NCBI GenBank assembly: GCA_046349875.1
Contig: JAXMBN010000043.1
Coordinates: forward strand, 1 to 44,079
DNA length: 44,079 bases
From: JAXMBN01 sp046349875
GTDB taxonomy: Bacteria > Planctomycetota > Planctomycetia > Pirellulales > Pirellulaceae
Reading direction: 5' to 3'
Shown: positions 1 to 9,550 of the stretch, in pieces
Layout of the letters: each line of letters begins with the position of its first letter
How positions within the stretch are numbered: the first letter of the stretch is position 1
Translations under genes and position numbers: made by a program
The notes under the pieces: model-generated
Told to the model about the DNA's origin: nothing
Database searches by the model: none
The model's input: only the letters and a program-made list of their open reading frames with translations

Positions 1-599
1 TCACCATTCAAAAGTTCGGCCCGCGTCTTCATCCCCAAAAGCCCGTAATGGTCTGGAAACTCATGCTGAGTATCGAATCCGCGGCCATCATCCTGCACTT
101 CCAACGTGAATGGGTAGGGCCCGCTTTCGACCGAGAGCGTCAAACTAACGCGATTTGCATCCGCATGGCGTAGCGCGTTATGGAGTGATTCCTGAGCGAT
201 TCGAAGAACACCTTGTTTTTCGGAATCGGTGAGTGGAAAGGCAAGGGCACCCGGGTCGAGATCGAGCACCAAAGGCGTCTCAGGAAATCGGTTGCGCAAT
301 CGCTCCGCCATATCCTGTAGACGTTCTTGCAAAGACAGGGTTTTCTGTTCACCCTCGCGTCGGAGCTCGCCGATCCAATCGCGGCCTTCGCGAATCCCTT
401 CTGCGAGAAGCTTCTCGAGAGCATCCAGTCTCTCGCGGATCTCTCGGTGGTTGAGAGCTTTCCATTGCCGCTGAAGCGTTTCTACCAAAATGCGGCCACC
501 GACGAGATACTGCAATATCCCATCGTGAAGATCGCAACTGAATTGCAATCGTTCAAGCTCAGCCAAATATTGTGAGTCGGCCTCGCGCGGAGCAGACAT
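1..599 (-). CDS. Sensor-less two-component histidine kinase (HisKA_3 type), partial
   Basis: Translating the reverse strand from an ATG at 599 gives an open frame that runs off the left edge (about 199 codons seen). Residues 20-32 (FSCDLHDGILQYL) match the H-box of NarL/DegS-type kinases, with His25 the expected phosphoacceptor. A coiled region follows, then an N-box-like stretch (QESLHNALRHAD) and a G-box (DDGRGFD), so dimerisation and ATPase domains are both present. No transmembrane or sensor domain precedes the H-box: the protein starts almost directly on the dimerisation helix, so it is probably cytosolic and needs a partner for input. The start is fixed by the upstream gene, whose TAA lies three bases before this ATG. 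A response regulator would be expected beyond the left edge but cannot be seen. Confidence 0.85.
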   Translation of the reverse strand, partial: MSAPREADSQYLAELERLQFSCDLHDGILQYLVGGRILVETLQRQWKALNHREIRERLDALEKLLAEGIREGRDWIGELRREGEQKTLSLQERLQDMAERLRNRFPETPLVLDLDPGALAFPLTDSEKQGVLRIAQESLHNALRHADANRVSLTLSVESGPYPFTLEVQDDGRGFDTQHEFPDHYGLLGMKTRAELLNG

Positions 600-602
600 G
601 GA

Positions 603-863
603 TTAGGATGCCGGCTTGATGTCGATATCTTTGAGCGATCGTCCTAGCCGCTTTCGGCTCTTCGGTGATTCTACATTGCCAGCCTGTGGCAATGAAGGGT
701 TCGTTCGCGAAGGACGATTGGTGTTTTGCAACAACGCGGCGACACTTGGATGCATCGACTTAGGATCTTCGGGAGTCCCAATCGCCTCGATTGCGTCACT
801 TACCCCAAGTAAAACAGACTGTTTTACTCCATCGCGAATCCAGGAGAAGAAATTGACGCTCAT
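603..863 (-). CDS. Small protein encoded directly upstream of the histidine kinase
   Basis: An 86-residue frame with a good AAGGA ribosome site before its ATG, ending three bases before the kinase start. It opens with an amphipathic or hydrophobic segment (FFSWIRDGVKQSVLLGVSDA) and has a basic, Pro/Ser-rich second half ending in LGRSLKDIDIKPAS. I do not recognise a family. Tight linkage to a kinase with no sensor domain makes a role as partner, membrane tether or input subunit plausible, but that is inference from position only. Confidence 0.6.
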   Translation of the reverse strand: MSVNFFSWIRDGVKQSVLLGVSDAIEAIGTPEDPKSMHPSVAALLQNTNRPSRTNPSLPQAGNVESPKSRKRLGRSLKDIDIKPAS

Positions 864-1019
864 ATTTGTATTCCTTCGCAGAGCCTAGAAGCGTACATCG
901 GGGATACAATGATGGGGTCATCGCCTAACCATGCCTTGCATCCATGTCGAGCGAGACACTAGCAACTGAACTCTCCTCCTGTCCAGAGCATTTGCCAAGG
1001 AGGGGCGAACCACTACAAC

Positions 1020-3989
1020 ATGGGAACTTCGATACAAGTTCTTCTACATAAGGTCGCATGTATGCACCTCGCTTTTAGCTTGCATTCCAAACACTCGGAT
1101 CACTTCGTCCGCTCGTTATGGTTTGCTATGAGCCTTTTGTTCGTAGCCAGTTTCGCTAGCATTGCGAATGGCCAGGGATCGCGACTTGGGGCGGAAGCGG
1201 GAACGAGGCCTGCAGCGATCGAACCGGCTGAGGCAAAAGCTCTATTGGGCAAACCATTTGGAATTGCCACGATCTTGATTCCCTTAGGCAATATTTCGGT
1301 CGAAGAACCGCCTCGGATCCACGTTACGGAAGAGCACGAAAGGGTTCTTTATCCAAGTGTCGGTTATGAATCCCTGCCCGTTCGATTCGACATTCTCAAA
1401 GAAGATCGGCGCAGTGGTGTTGGTCCGCTTCGGGACAAGCTTCGCAAAGCGATTCAAAGCGGCCGCGACGCGCTGATACCTCCACAAGGGCTTCGCATTT
1501 CCTTCTTGTTTGATGGTGAGCAACCTCTGCAACTACGAGTGCGTGGAGACCTTGATTTTGATCTGACGATTCGGCCTGAAAACCAGCCAGCTCTTCATCG
1601 CCCGTACTTGGAGCGTTGGTGGAAACACTATGTGGCCGATGCCAAATCCAAGCTCGCACGCTCCGATTATCCACCTCTTATCGAAACGTATCTCACCTCG
1701 ATGCTTGGTGAACGACTTGGTTTTCCAGTCCCGGACTTGCGCGACGAAGCCAAGCGGAAACGAATGGAAGAGCCTCTATCCACCTTGATGCTCCTGGGTG
1801 GATCCGAAGACATTCGGCGTGAAGGCTTGATGGAAGCGATGCATCCTCACATCAAGCCCAAACTGGTGCCATTGCCACCGCCTCCAGAATGCGTTGCCCC
1901 AGAGGTGCCAGAGCTTCCACCCGATTTGCCATTGGAATCGATTGCCAAGCACGTTCCTCCCGAGTGTTTTTATCTCCGGTTTGGGAAGTTCTCCAACTAT
2001 CTATGGTACGACCAAGTATCGAGTCGTCGCGGAGGTGATCTTGCTCAACTGGCGATGATGCGAGGTTACAACTACGAGACGGACCTGAAGATCGAGAAAC
2101 TTCTCAATGCCAAGATGACTACGCTCACCAAGCTCTTCGGTGACTCCATTGTGACGGACATGGCCATTATTGGTCGCGATCTATACGTTCAAGAAGGTCC
2201 ATGTTTGGGAGTGGTGCTCGAGTCGACCAATAATGCGTTGCTACGCACTTCGCTGCAACAGGATCGCCAAGCCACTGCGACAGCCGGACAGAAAGCGGGC
2301 GTTCGATTGGAGACGATTCGCATTCTCGATCACGACGTGTCCTTCCTACACGCTCCTGACCATTCTGTGCGATCGTTTGTCGTTGAACATGATAAATACT
2401 TTTTCATCACCACCAGCCAAACGTTGGCCAAGCGATTCATCGAGGTTGCAAAAGGGGATCGTAGTCTGGCCGACTCCCCTCATTTTCAATTCGCGCGGCT
2501 GCTGATGCCCGAGAAGAACAACTACACGCTTTTTGCCTATATGTCTCCCGAATTCTTTCGCGCTTTGGTTTCCCCTCAATCTCAAATCGAACTACGCCGT
2601 CGCTTGACGGCGTTGGCACACTTGGAGATGGCGGAGTTGGCAAGCCTTGCGGCCAAATCGGAAGGTCGTTCCGCGAACACGATCGAAGAGTTGATGGATG
2701 CAGACCTGTTGCCGAAGTGGTTTCACGATCGAGCTGATGGGACCCGAACCTTGCGACATGAAGGACATTGGATTGACTCGCTACGAGGAGCCCGCGGAAG
2801 CTTTCTTCCGATTGCTGATATCGAAGTGTTGGATGCGAGTGAAGAGGAGGTTCTTCGATATCAAGAGCAAGCGCAGTTTTATGAACGCGATTGGAAACAA
2901 ACAGACCCGTTGCTCGTAGGTATTCGTCGCTTTACATCGCCCGATCTTCCCGCGACAGAACGGATTGCGCTCGAAGCCTACGTAGCACCTTTCGGTAAAG
3001 AAAAATATGGATGGATATCCGCCTTTCTCGCGCCACCAGTGCAGAGCAAAATTCGTTTGCCACCTGATGATATTGCGAATCTCCAGGTTCACTTGTCAGG
3101 CAATCAAATTGGACGGCGATTCATACCCGATCACGTCTTGTTTCTAGGTTTGAAAGATCTCTTGCCGCCTAGTTCCGTCGAAACCAAAGGCTTGATTCGA
3201 ACACTCAGAATTCTTAAGGAGACACCGGCCTATCTTGGCGCTTGGCCGTTGCCTGGTCACTTGGATTATTTGCCGATTGGCTTAGGAGGTGGACCACCGG
3301 ATGCGCTTGGGTTCAGCAAGTTGTTGCTTGGCCTTTGGCGATGGCAAGGAGGAGGCTTTTCCGTGATCTCCTTTGACCGAAGTATTTTAGAAAACTGCAT
3401 ACCACATTTGGGACGTGAACCGGCGGAGGATCCGGCTCAAGCGAGACTCCAAGTGGGCAATCTAGGTGGAAGTCAGTTAGCGAAATGGATCAACGGTTAT
3501 TGGTATCAACGCGGAGTCGCTACGAGTATGGGCAATGCAATGCTGCTCGATGCGATGCATCAGCAACTGCATGTGCCGCAGAAAGAGGCCCTCGATGTTG
3601 CGCAGCGTCTACTGAATTGCAAACTGCAGTGCCCGCTTGGAGGCGATTACCTGTGTGACGAAGGGGGCATGGGACTGTGGAACAGCACCAAGACGCCTCG
3701 CAGCATCAAAGTAGATATTGGCGACGTTCCTGAGGACTACCAGGCCCCTTGGCTGCAGTGGTTTCGTGGCCTGGAGGCTCACTTGACCCAATTGGATGAC
3801 CGATTGGTCTTGATTGGCCAGTGTGATGTGGAGCCGCTTCCGCCGGACACGAGGCAACGGGGAATCGAGGCAACACCTCTTCCAACGATGAATTTCGATA
3901 TCTTCCGACTTCCATTCCAGATGATGAATGGCGAAAAGGGCAAGGAAAATCCTCCTAAACCACCCAATTCCACAAAGCGAAAATTCTAA
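1020..3989 (+). CDS. Very large exported protein of unknown function
   Basis: A 989-residue frame. The N-terminus carries a hydrophobic stretch (about residues 33-50, LWFAMSLLFVASFASIAN) typical of a signal peptide. The ATG at 1020 sits 16 bases after a strong AAGGAGG (997-1003), a rather long spacing; in-frame ATGs at 1062 and 1128 are alternatives and the last would give the most ordinary signal peptide. The mature protein is a mixed soluble sequence without transmembrane segments. A proline-rich stretch near residues 280-310 separates an N-terminal part from a part beginning PECFYLRFGKFSNYLW, a phrase I associate with large planctomycete exported proteins. The tail is basic and proline-rich. 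No catalytic motif is recognised. It probably acts in the periplasm or cell surface; function unknown. Confidence 0.8.
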   Translation: MGTSIQVLLHKVACMHLAFSLHSKHSDHFVRSLWFAMSLLFVASFASIANGQGSRLGAEAGTRPAAIEPAEAKALLGKPFGIATILIPLGNISVEEPPRIHVTEEHERVLYPSVGYESLPVRFDILKEDRRSGVGPLRDKLRKAIQSGRDALIPPQGLRISFLFDGEQPLQLRVRGDLDFDLTIRPENQPALHRPYLERWWKHYVADAKSKLARSDYPPLIETYLTSMLGERLGFPVPDLRDEAKRKRMEEPLSTLMLLGGSEDIRREGLMEAMHPHIKPKLVPLPPPPECVAPEVPELPPDLPLESIAKHVPPECFYLRFGKFSNYLWYDQVSSRRGGDLAQLAMMRGYNYETDLKIEKLLNAKMTTLTKLFGDSIVTDMAIIGRDLYVQEGPCLGVVLESTNNALLRTSLQQDRQATATAGQKAGVRLETIRILDHDVSFLHAPDHSVRSFVVEHDKYFFITTSQTLAKRFIEVAKGDRSLADSPHFQFARLLMPEKNNYTLFAYMSPEFFRALVSPQSQIELRRRLTALAHLEMAELASLAAKSEGRSANTIEELMDADLLPKWFHDRADGTRTLRHEGHWIDSLRGARGSFLPIADIEVLDASEEEVLRYQEQAQFYERDWKQTDPLLVGIRRFTSPDLPATERIALEAYVAPFGKEKYGWISAFLAPPVQSKIRLPPDDIANLQVHLSGNQIGRRFIPDHVLFLGLKDLLPPSSVETKGLIRTLRILKETPAYLGAWPLPGHLDYLPIGLGGGPPDALGFSKLLLGLWRWQGGGFSVISFDRSILENCIPHLGREPAEDPAQARLQVGNLGGSQLAKWINGYWYQRGVATSMGNAMLLDAMHQQLHVPQKEALDVAQRLLNCKLQCPLGGDYLCDEGGMGLWNSTKTPRSIKVDIGDVPEDYQAPWLQWFRGLEAHLTQLDDRLVLIGQCDVEPLPPDTRQRGIEATPLPTMNFDIFRLPFQMMNGEKGKENPPKPPNSTKRKF

Positions 3990-4414
3990 CGATCGGCAGC
4001 TGCCCTACATGTATACAAACGCATAGATCCCAGCCAAGAACTTCTCAAAAAATTGGCTGGAAATTCCTCGGCGTGTCCTGAAAAGTGATCGATCATCAAA
4101 TTCCCGTAACCACTTGCGCCGCTTAGGTTTGCAGCAATTCCCTTCAGAACCATCTTTTGCTAGCTTTCGGGTCTGGCTTTCCGGAACTCATTGCTACAGA
4201 ACGTCTTAGGGAGCCTCAAAAAAACAATTTGACTTAGGGGCGAACCGCGTTACACTTGGCTCCCGTTCGCAACATGTTGTAGCCACCGAAAGCGGAAAGC
4301 CACTACAGGTTGTAATCTCATCTCTTTTCTCAGGGAAAAGTGCTACTGTTCAAGAGATCGGGCAGGGCTGCCGCAAGGCTCCAATGGATGCTTTTGGAGG
4401 ATGAATTTCTCTTT
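3990..4414. other. Intergenic region without a recognised gene
   Basis: About 425 bases between the large exported protein and the promoter of the reductase gene. The only structure seen is an inverted repeat, CCAGCCAA at 4030-4037 and TTGGCTGG at 4053-4060, with a 15-base loop. It lies 40 bases after the upstream stop codon and could end that transcript, but no T-run follows. I looked for a cobalamin riboswitch here because the next gene is B12-dependent, and could not assemble one. Confidence 0.4.
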
Positions 4415-4443
4415 TTGCGATCTCAAATGGAATTCTGTATACT
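4415..4443 (+). promoter_or_regulatory. Sigma-70-type promoter of the ribonucleotide reductase gene
   Basis: TTGCGA (4415-4420) and TATACT (4438-4443) are separated by 17 bases, the ideal spacing for a housekeeping promoter. Transcription would start near 4450, leaving a leader of about 80 bases. Inference from sequence match only; planctomycete promoters are less well characterised than those of E. coli. Confidence 0.45.
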
Positions 4444-4530
4444 GAATCACTGTATTGATGTGCTGTTTGATGCTGCGCAGATGCCGTGATTTGTCTGAAC
4501 GAGACAATTGGATTTGGAGGAATCTATCAG

Positions 4531-7455
4531 ATGGCAACGGTTGAAATGGGGCGTGAATCGAGGGCTCGCAGTCAAACCACTCGCGAAGCGCGGGGTAACC
4601 GACCGGGATTGAAGATCGAGCAGCGATTTTGTCCTCAAGACGTTCAAGATCCCTTCACCACTGTGGAATGGGAACAACGCAGCGCAGCAATCAAAGATGA
4701 GAGCGGCAATGCCTTGTTCGAACAAACCAACTGCGAGATTCCGAAGACATGGAGTCAGTTGGCCACCAATGTCGTGGTGAGCAAATATTTCTATGGCGAT
4801 CCGAAGAAGTCCGAAGAGCGTGAATACAGCGTTCGCCAGTTGATCTATCGCGTTTCGCGAACGATCACGGATTGGGGAATGACGGATGGTTACTTCGATA
4901 CGCACGAGGATGGCGAGCGATTTTATCGCGATCTCACGTGGTTGCTTCTTCACCAACATGGCGCATTCAATTCGCCCGTTTGGTTCAACGTAGGTCTTTG
5001 TCAGCAATACGGCGTGACCGGGGACAAGTGCAATTGGCACTATAACGTTGAGACGGGGGAAGTCGAACAACCAGAAAACCCCTACGAGTATCCTCAAGGG
5101 TCAGCATGCTTCATCCAAAGCGTTGAAGACAACATGGAAGACATCATGCGCTTGGCAACCAGCGAAGCGATGCTCTTCAAGTTTGGATCGGGTACGGGCA
5201 CTGACTTGTCGACGATTCGAAGTAGCCGCGAGAAGCTCGCGGGTGGTGGCAAACCGAGTGGGCCACTTTCGTTTATGCGAGTTTACGACCAGATTGCAGC
5301 GGTTGTGAAGTCTGGCGGAAAGACTCGTCGGGCTGCCAAGATGCAATCGCTCAAAGTCTGGCACCCAGATGTGATGGAATTCATCGAGTGCAAGTGGAAG
5401 GAAGAGCAAAAAGCGCACGCATTGATTCGTGAAGGCTATGAATCCAACTTCAATGGCGAAGCCTATTCCTCCGTCATGTTCCAGAACGCAAATTTGTCGG
5501 TTCGCGTCACCGACGAATTCATGGAAGCAGTACGTCAGAAGAAGACATGGAAAACGCGTTGGGTGAGCGAGACGGCCGAAGGGGATCCTCCATCCTATGA
5601 CGCCGCGCAGTTGCTCAATCGCATGTCGGAATGTGCTTGGCAGTGTGGTGATCCGGGACTTCAGTACGATACGACCATCAACAAGTGGCATACCTGCCCC
5701 AACAGTGGCCGAATCAATGCGAGCAATCCTTGCTCCGAGTACATGTTCCTCGACAACACGGCCTGCAATCTTTCATCGATCAATCTGATGAAGTTCCGTC
5801 GCGATGATGGATCCTTTGATGTATCTGGATTCACCAACGCCTGCCGCGTCTTCTTCATTGCCCAAGAGATTCTGGTGGACCACGCCAGCTATCCAACCGA
5901 TCGAATTGCTCATAACAGCCATCTCTTCCGCCCATTGGGCTTGGGATATTCGAACCTAGGTTCGTTGGCGATGACCTATGGGCTACCCTATGATTCGGAT
6001 GCAGCGCGCGGTCTTTGCGGTTCCTTGACCGCATTGCTACACGGTGCAGCGAACTATACCAGTGCCGAGATGGCAGGAGTGGTTGGTCCGTTTGCCGAAT
6101 ACGAACGCAATCGTGATCCGATGCTTCGCGTGATGCAAATGCACCGCAATGCCGTCGAGCAGATCGATGACGCTGGTCCCGAGTATCTCAAGAATGCAGC
6201 TCGCGAAATGTGGGACAAAGTTCTTGAGATTGGTAAGCAGCATGGCTTCCGCAACGCTCAGGCAACGGTTCTTGCGCCTACCGGCACGATCAGCTTCATG
6301 ATGGATTGTGATACGACGGGCATCGAACCGGACATTGCCTTGGTGAAGTACAAGCAGTTGGCTGGTGGCGGCATGCTCAAGATCACCAACCGCACGTTGT
6401 CGCTTGGCCTCAAGAAGCTCGGCTATGATGACGCATCCGTTCAACGCATCGAAGATTTCGTGAAGGAGAACGATACGATCGAGGGTGCTCCGGACCTGAA
6501 GGACGAACACCTTCCCGTGTTTGACTGTGCCTTCAAGCCAGCCAAGGGATCGCGAAGCATCGGATGGAAAGCCCACATTCGGATGATGGCTGCGGCTCAA
6601 CCTTTCTTGTCTGGTGCCATCAGCAAGACGGTCAATATGCCGACCGAAACAACGCCTCAAGACATTGCCGACGCTTATTTCTGGGGTTGGGAGATTGGGC
6701 TCAAGGCCATCGCGATTTATCGAGATGGTTCCAAGCAAAGCCAACCTTTGAACACGAAGACGGAAACGCAAAAGGCGGCAGAAAAAGATAAAAAGCCGAA
6801 GATCGTTTATAAGCCTCGGCGGGAACGATTGCCTGATACACGTAGCTCGGTCACCCATAAGTTCAACGTGGGTGGTCACGAGGGCTACATCAATGTCGGA
6901 CTGTATCCCGATGGACGCCCCGGCGAAGTGTTCATCACCATGGCAAAAGAAGGTAGCACCGTGGGTGGCCTCATGGATAGCTTTGGAACAGCGATCTCCA
7001 TTTCGTTGCAATACGGTGTTCCGTTGGAAGTTCTGGTCAACAAGTTCAGCCATACGCGCTTTGAACCGATGGGGCATACCACCAATCCCGATATTCGGAT
7101 CGCAAAGAGCGTAGTGGATTACATCTTCCGCTGGCTTGGAAACACCTTTTTGGCCTCGCAGCCTAAGCCCCAGGAAGAAACCACCAAGAGTGTCCCGATG
7201 GCGGTGATTTCGTCAGCTCCCGTAAACGGAAATGGAGCGGAAGTAACCGAATCGAGCTATACGCAGGCTCGATTTGGTGGTCCGATGCCTACGCTAGGAG
7301 GGGTTGCTCAGAGCGAAGGTGATGGGACTCGAAATTCTCAGTTCCAAGAGTTTCAAAGCGATGCGCCACCTTGCGATAATTGTGGTGCTATCACTGTGCG
7401 GAATGGAAACTGTTATCTCTGCCACAATTGTGGAAATAGTCTTGGGTGTAGCTAA
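4531..7455 (+). CDS. nrdJ: Adenosylcobalamin-dependent (class II) ribonucleoside-diphosphate reductase
   Basis: Converts ribonucleotides to deoxyribonucleotides using adenosylcobalamin, so DNA precursor synthesis needs neither oxygen nor a separate radical subunit. The ATG at 4531 is chosen because GGAGG (4516-4520) lies 10 bases before it; an in-frame GTG at 4486 lacks such a site. The product is 974 residues. Visible motifs: an early substrate-site cysteine in GSACFIQS, the active-site NPCSE at residues 399-403, APTGTISFMM, and the phrase TGIEPDIALVKYKQLAGGG near residue 596, typical of the long B12-dependent NrdJ group. The C-terminus carries a four-cysteine zinc-ribbon-like tail (CDNC and CHNC) and a last cysteine, expected for the swinging redox arm. 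It is alone in its unit, with its own promoter and a strong terminator. Intact. Confidence 0.95.
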   Translation: MATVEMGRESRARSQTTREARGNRPGLKIEQRFCPQDVQDPFTTVEWEQRSAAIKDESGNALFEQTNCEIPKTWSQLATNVVVSKYFYGDPKKSEEREYSVRQLIYRVSRTITDWGMTDGYFDTHEDGERFYRDLTWLLLHQHGAFNSPVWFNVGLCQQYGVTGDKCNWHYNVETGEVEQPENPYEYPQGSACFIQSVEDNMEDIMRLATSEAMLFKFGSGTGTDLSTIRSSREKLAGGGKPSGPLSFMRVYDQIAAVVKSGGKTRRAAKMQSLKVWHPDVMEFIECKWKEEQKAHALIREGYESNFNGEAYSSVMFQNANLSVRVTDEFMEAVRQKKTWKTRWVSETAEGDPPSYDAAQLLNRMSECAWQCGDPGLQYDTTINKWHTCPNSGRINASNPCSEYMFLDNTACNLSSINLMKFRRDDGSFDVSGFTNACRVFFIAQEILVDHASYPTDRIAHNSHLFRPLGLGYSNLGSLAMTYGLPYDSDAARGLCGSLTALLHGAANYTSAEMAGVVGPFAEYERNRDPMLRVMQMHRNAVEQIDDAGPEYLKNAAREMWDKVLEIGKQHGFRNAQATVLAPTGTISFMMDCDTTGIEPDIALVKYKQLAGGGMLKITNRTLSLGLKKLGYDDASVQRIEDFVKENDTIEGAPDLKDEHLPVFDCAFKPAKGSRSIGWKAHIRMMAAAQPFLSGAISKTVNMPTETTPQDIADAYFWGWEIGLKAIAIYRDGSKQSQPLNTKTETQKAAEKDKKPKIVYKPRRERLPDTRSSVTHKFNVGGHEGYINVGLYPDGRPGEVFITMAKEGSTVGGLMDSFGTAISISLQYGVPLEVLVNKFSHTRFEPMGHTTNPDIRIAKSVVDYIFRWLGNTFLASQPKPQEETTKSVPMAVISSAPVNGNGAEVTESSYTQARFGGPMPTLGGVAQSEGDGTRNSQFQEFQSDAPPCDNCGAITVRNGNCYLCHNCGNSLGCS

Positions 7456-7485
7456 CCGAAAGGCGATCTCCATCCAAAAGTCCGG

Positions 7486-7518
7486 AAAGCCAGCCCATGT
7501 TTTGGGCTGGCTTTTTTC
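7486..7518 (+). terminator. Intrinsic terminator of the reductase gene
   Basis: A perfect 12-bp stem (AAAGCCAGCCCA, 7486-7497, pairing with TGGGCTGGCTTT, 7503-7514) with a five-base loop, running into a T-tract, 30 bases after the stop codon. Confidence 0.92.
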
Positions 7519-7717
7519 GTTTTCTTTTGCCCTGAACCTTCTTGTATCTTTCCGGATTGAAGGCTGCTAAAATTGCCAACTTCCGTCGAAACCTGTTTTC
7601 CAAGCCGGGGTTAGGATCAGAAGGTGCTTCGTATTCAATCACCTACTGAATTCGATTCAGTGAATCCAGACATTGCTCGCAAGTTGTTTTCAGTCTTTTC
7701 TTTAGGGAGTGTTGGCC

Positions 7718-8506
7718 ATGCGTCTCGTTAAGTGGGCCCAGATGTTGGCTCTTGCTGCTTTGATGGTTGGAAGCGTTTCCACCATCGGTTTCGCACAACC
7801 TGGTGGCGGCGGTGGTCGCGGTCCTGGTGGTGGTATGATGGGTGGCATGATGGGTGGCGGCGGTGTTCTGTCGCTGCTCCGTATGGAAGAAGTTCGCAAG
7901 GAACTTCAAATCGATGAGTCGCAGACCAAGAAGCTAGAAGAAATCTCGACCGCAATTCGCGATTCGATGCCACGACTTGATTTTGCTGGTCTCCGCGATT
8001 TGAGCGATGAAGAACGCACCAAGAAGATGGACGAATTCCAGAAGGCAATGGCCGATGCGACCAAGAAGCAGGAAGCCAAGCTCGACGATATTCTCGACCC
8101 AGATCAATCCAGCCGATTGATGGGCCTTTTGGTTCAACGCGAAAATGTTCGCGCTGTTCTTTCGTACGACAAAGTGGCTGCAGCCATTACGTTGACGGAA
8201 GAGCAAAAGACCAAGTTGACCACAATCGATCGTGAAAGCCGAAACGGAATGCGTCAACGTGGCGGTGGTGGTGCAGGCGGTGCTGGTGGTGAGCGTCCTG
8301 ATTTCGCTCAGATTCGTGAGCAAATGGAAAAGGCTCGCAAAGAAACCGAAGAAAAGATGGCAGCCGTTTTGACGGATGCGCAGAAGAAGAAGTTGGAAGA
8401 GCTTAAAGGTGCCAAGTTCGAATTCCCTGAGCGTGGATTCGGTGGTCCTGGCGGCGGCCAAGGCCCTGGTGGCGGCCGACCTGGTCGTCCTCGTAACGAC
8501 AACTAA
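7718..8506 (+). CDS. Exported glycine-rich LTXXQ/Spy-like protein
   Basis: A 262-residue protein with a classic signal peptide (hydrophobic LALAALMVGSVSTIGFA, cleavage near AQP). The ATG at 7718 has AGGGAG eight bases upstream; a GTG nine bases earlier is less likely. After a Gly/Met-rich linker come three LTXXQ-type repeats (IDESQTKKLEEI, LTEEQKTKLTTI, LTDAQKKKLEEL), the signature of periplasmic Spy/CpxP-like helical proteins, and the C-terminus is again Gly/Arg-rich. Family members bind unfolded protein or sense envelope stress in proteobacteria; in planctomycetes similar glycine-rich versions are common and uncharacterised. Single-gene unit closed by a terminator. Confidence 0.85.
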   Translation: MRLVKWAQMLALAALMVGSVSTIGFAQPGGGGGRGPGGGMMGGMMGGGGVLSLLRMEEVRKELQIDESQTKKLEEISTAIRDSMPRLDFAGLRDLSDEERTKKMDEFQKAMADATKKQEAKLDDILDPDQSSRLMGLLVQRENVRAVLSYDKVAAAITLTEEQKTKLTTIDRESRNGMRQRGGGGAGGAGGERPDFAQIREQMEKARKETEEKMAAVLTDAQKKKLEELKGAKFEFPERGFGGPGGGQGPGGGRPGRPRNDN

Positions 8507-8524
8507 GATCATTCATTGATCCTT

Positions 8525-8556
8525 AAAAGCCCTGGCCAAAAGCCAGGGCTTTTTTT
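8525..8556 (+). terminator. Intrinsic terminator of the LTXXQ protein gene
   Basis: A perfect 12-bp stem (AAAAGCCCTGGC at 8525-8536, GCCAGGGCTTTT at 8542-8553) with a five-base loop, followed by Ts, 18 bases after the stop codon. The A-run on the other side means it could also serve the convergent gene at 8697. Confidence 0.92.
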
Positions 8557-8696
8557 GTTTGCTGCTCGAGTGAGCAGGATCCAATGACCCGAGATAGCGT
8601 TATCATACGGTCCATGAGTCGCAATCTTTCAGCGGACGAATCTAAGTATATGCCAGACGGGAAAATGATCCAAAACGTTCTGTTTTCCGCCATGTA

Positions 8697-9152
8697 CTAA
8701 TCTGGTTTCACTCGCAAATCACTTTCTCGCTGCAACTCAATTTCTGCGGCAAGGCGAGCTGCCTTCGCCATCAAAACGTCTGCCTCAGTTCCTCTACCTT
8801 CGTGCTTTCGCTGTTCCATCACCGTTTCGAGCTGCCTTGCGTTCTCAATCTTTCGCTGCCATGCTGCCATACGTTCATTGCCATTTGTTGCCATTTCGAT
8901 TTCAGCGTTAATCAAGTCCTCACGAGCAGCAATCAACGCCTCCTGCGTACTCCTCGTGACGCCGACAAGTTTTTCAATCATCTCAACCCGAGTCTTCAAC
9001 GTAGCTCGCCGCTCTTCGAGCAACGAAGCTAGTTTTGACTTGCTAATGGAACCGGGGTCCTGCCCAGAAATTGGATTGCGAATAACTAAAACTAAAATAC
9101 CAAACGCAATCCATGTTCCGAGCAAGAGCTTTGTTTTCCAATGGCCGTTCAT
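8697..9152 (-). CDS. Short membrane-anchored or exported coiled-coil protein
   Basis: A 151-residue protein with an N-terminal hydrophobic segment (about residues 9-25, LLLGTWIAFGILVLVIR) followed by a long charged helical region rich in Glu, Arg, Lys and Ala (about residues 38-140), predicted by eye to be a coiled coil. The pattern (LLEERRATLKTRVEMIEKL and later ENARQLETVMEQRK) recalls TolC-like helical hairpins, but it is too short to be an outer-membrane channel. Function unknown. It is the last ordinary gene before the repeat-bearing accessory region. Confidence 0.7.
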   Translation of the reverse strand: MNGHWKTKLLLGTWIAFGILVLVIRNPISGQDPGSISKSKLASLLEERRATLKTRVEMIEKLVGVTRSTQEALIAAREDLINAEIEMATNGNERMAAWQRKIENARQLETVMEQRKHEGRGTEADVLMAKAARLAAEIELQRESDLRVKPD

Positions 9153-9550
9153 GAGTGGGTCTCACCAATAAAGTGCTTACCTTGGTGTGATGTTCAGAGT
9201 CACGGTCGGAGAGCGGCAGCGAAAACGTAGCCTGAGGAATGGAGAAACCCTGATCAGCCGTCCCATAACGGCCGTAATGAATTTTAATGGATACAACGGA
9301 CTCTTCGCCACAGGTTTCGTGGTTCTTTGAGTTGATCGTGCTCTTCGATCAATCTTCTAATAAGCCAAATGACCGGGACTCTGCTGTATCTTTCGATGAG
9401 GCAACATTTCGGACCACGATCGAGTCCACACAACATCCAAGATGCTGCATGTGGATTGTGTCAAAGCTGACATGCGGTCCAATACGAATGAACACCGTCG
9501 CGTTCGAAAAGCATTAGGAAGTCTGGCTGCGATTTTGATTGATAGACATG
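9153..9550. other. Non-coding flank of repeat array A
   Basis: No convincing gene. The short frames here have unnatural composition and no ribosome sites. A decayed phrase (TTTCGTGGTTCTTTG) near 9317 resembles the TTTCGTG motifs of the repeat units next door, so this may be old repeat-derived DNA. Confidence 0.4.

Noticed and set aside
3990..4530. Cobalamin riboswitch or NrdR boxes upstream of the B12-dependent reductase
   Set aside because: Pieces such as GCCACT and GGGCAGGGCTGCCGC occur, but not in the order or with the B12-box of the riboswitch. No pair of NrdR-type boxes with the right spacing was found.
6037..7077. Long minus-strand frame of 346 codons inside the reductase gene
   Set aside because: Antisense to a highly conserved coding region and shows no protein-like motifs; a shadow frame of the reductase.
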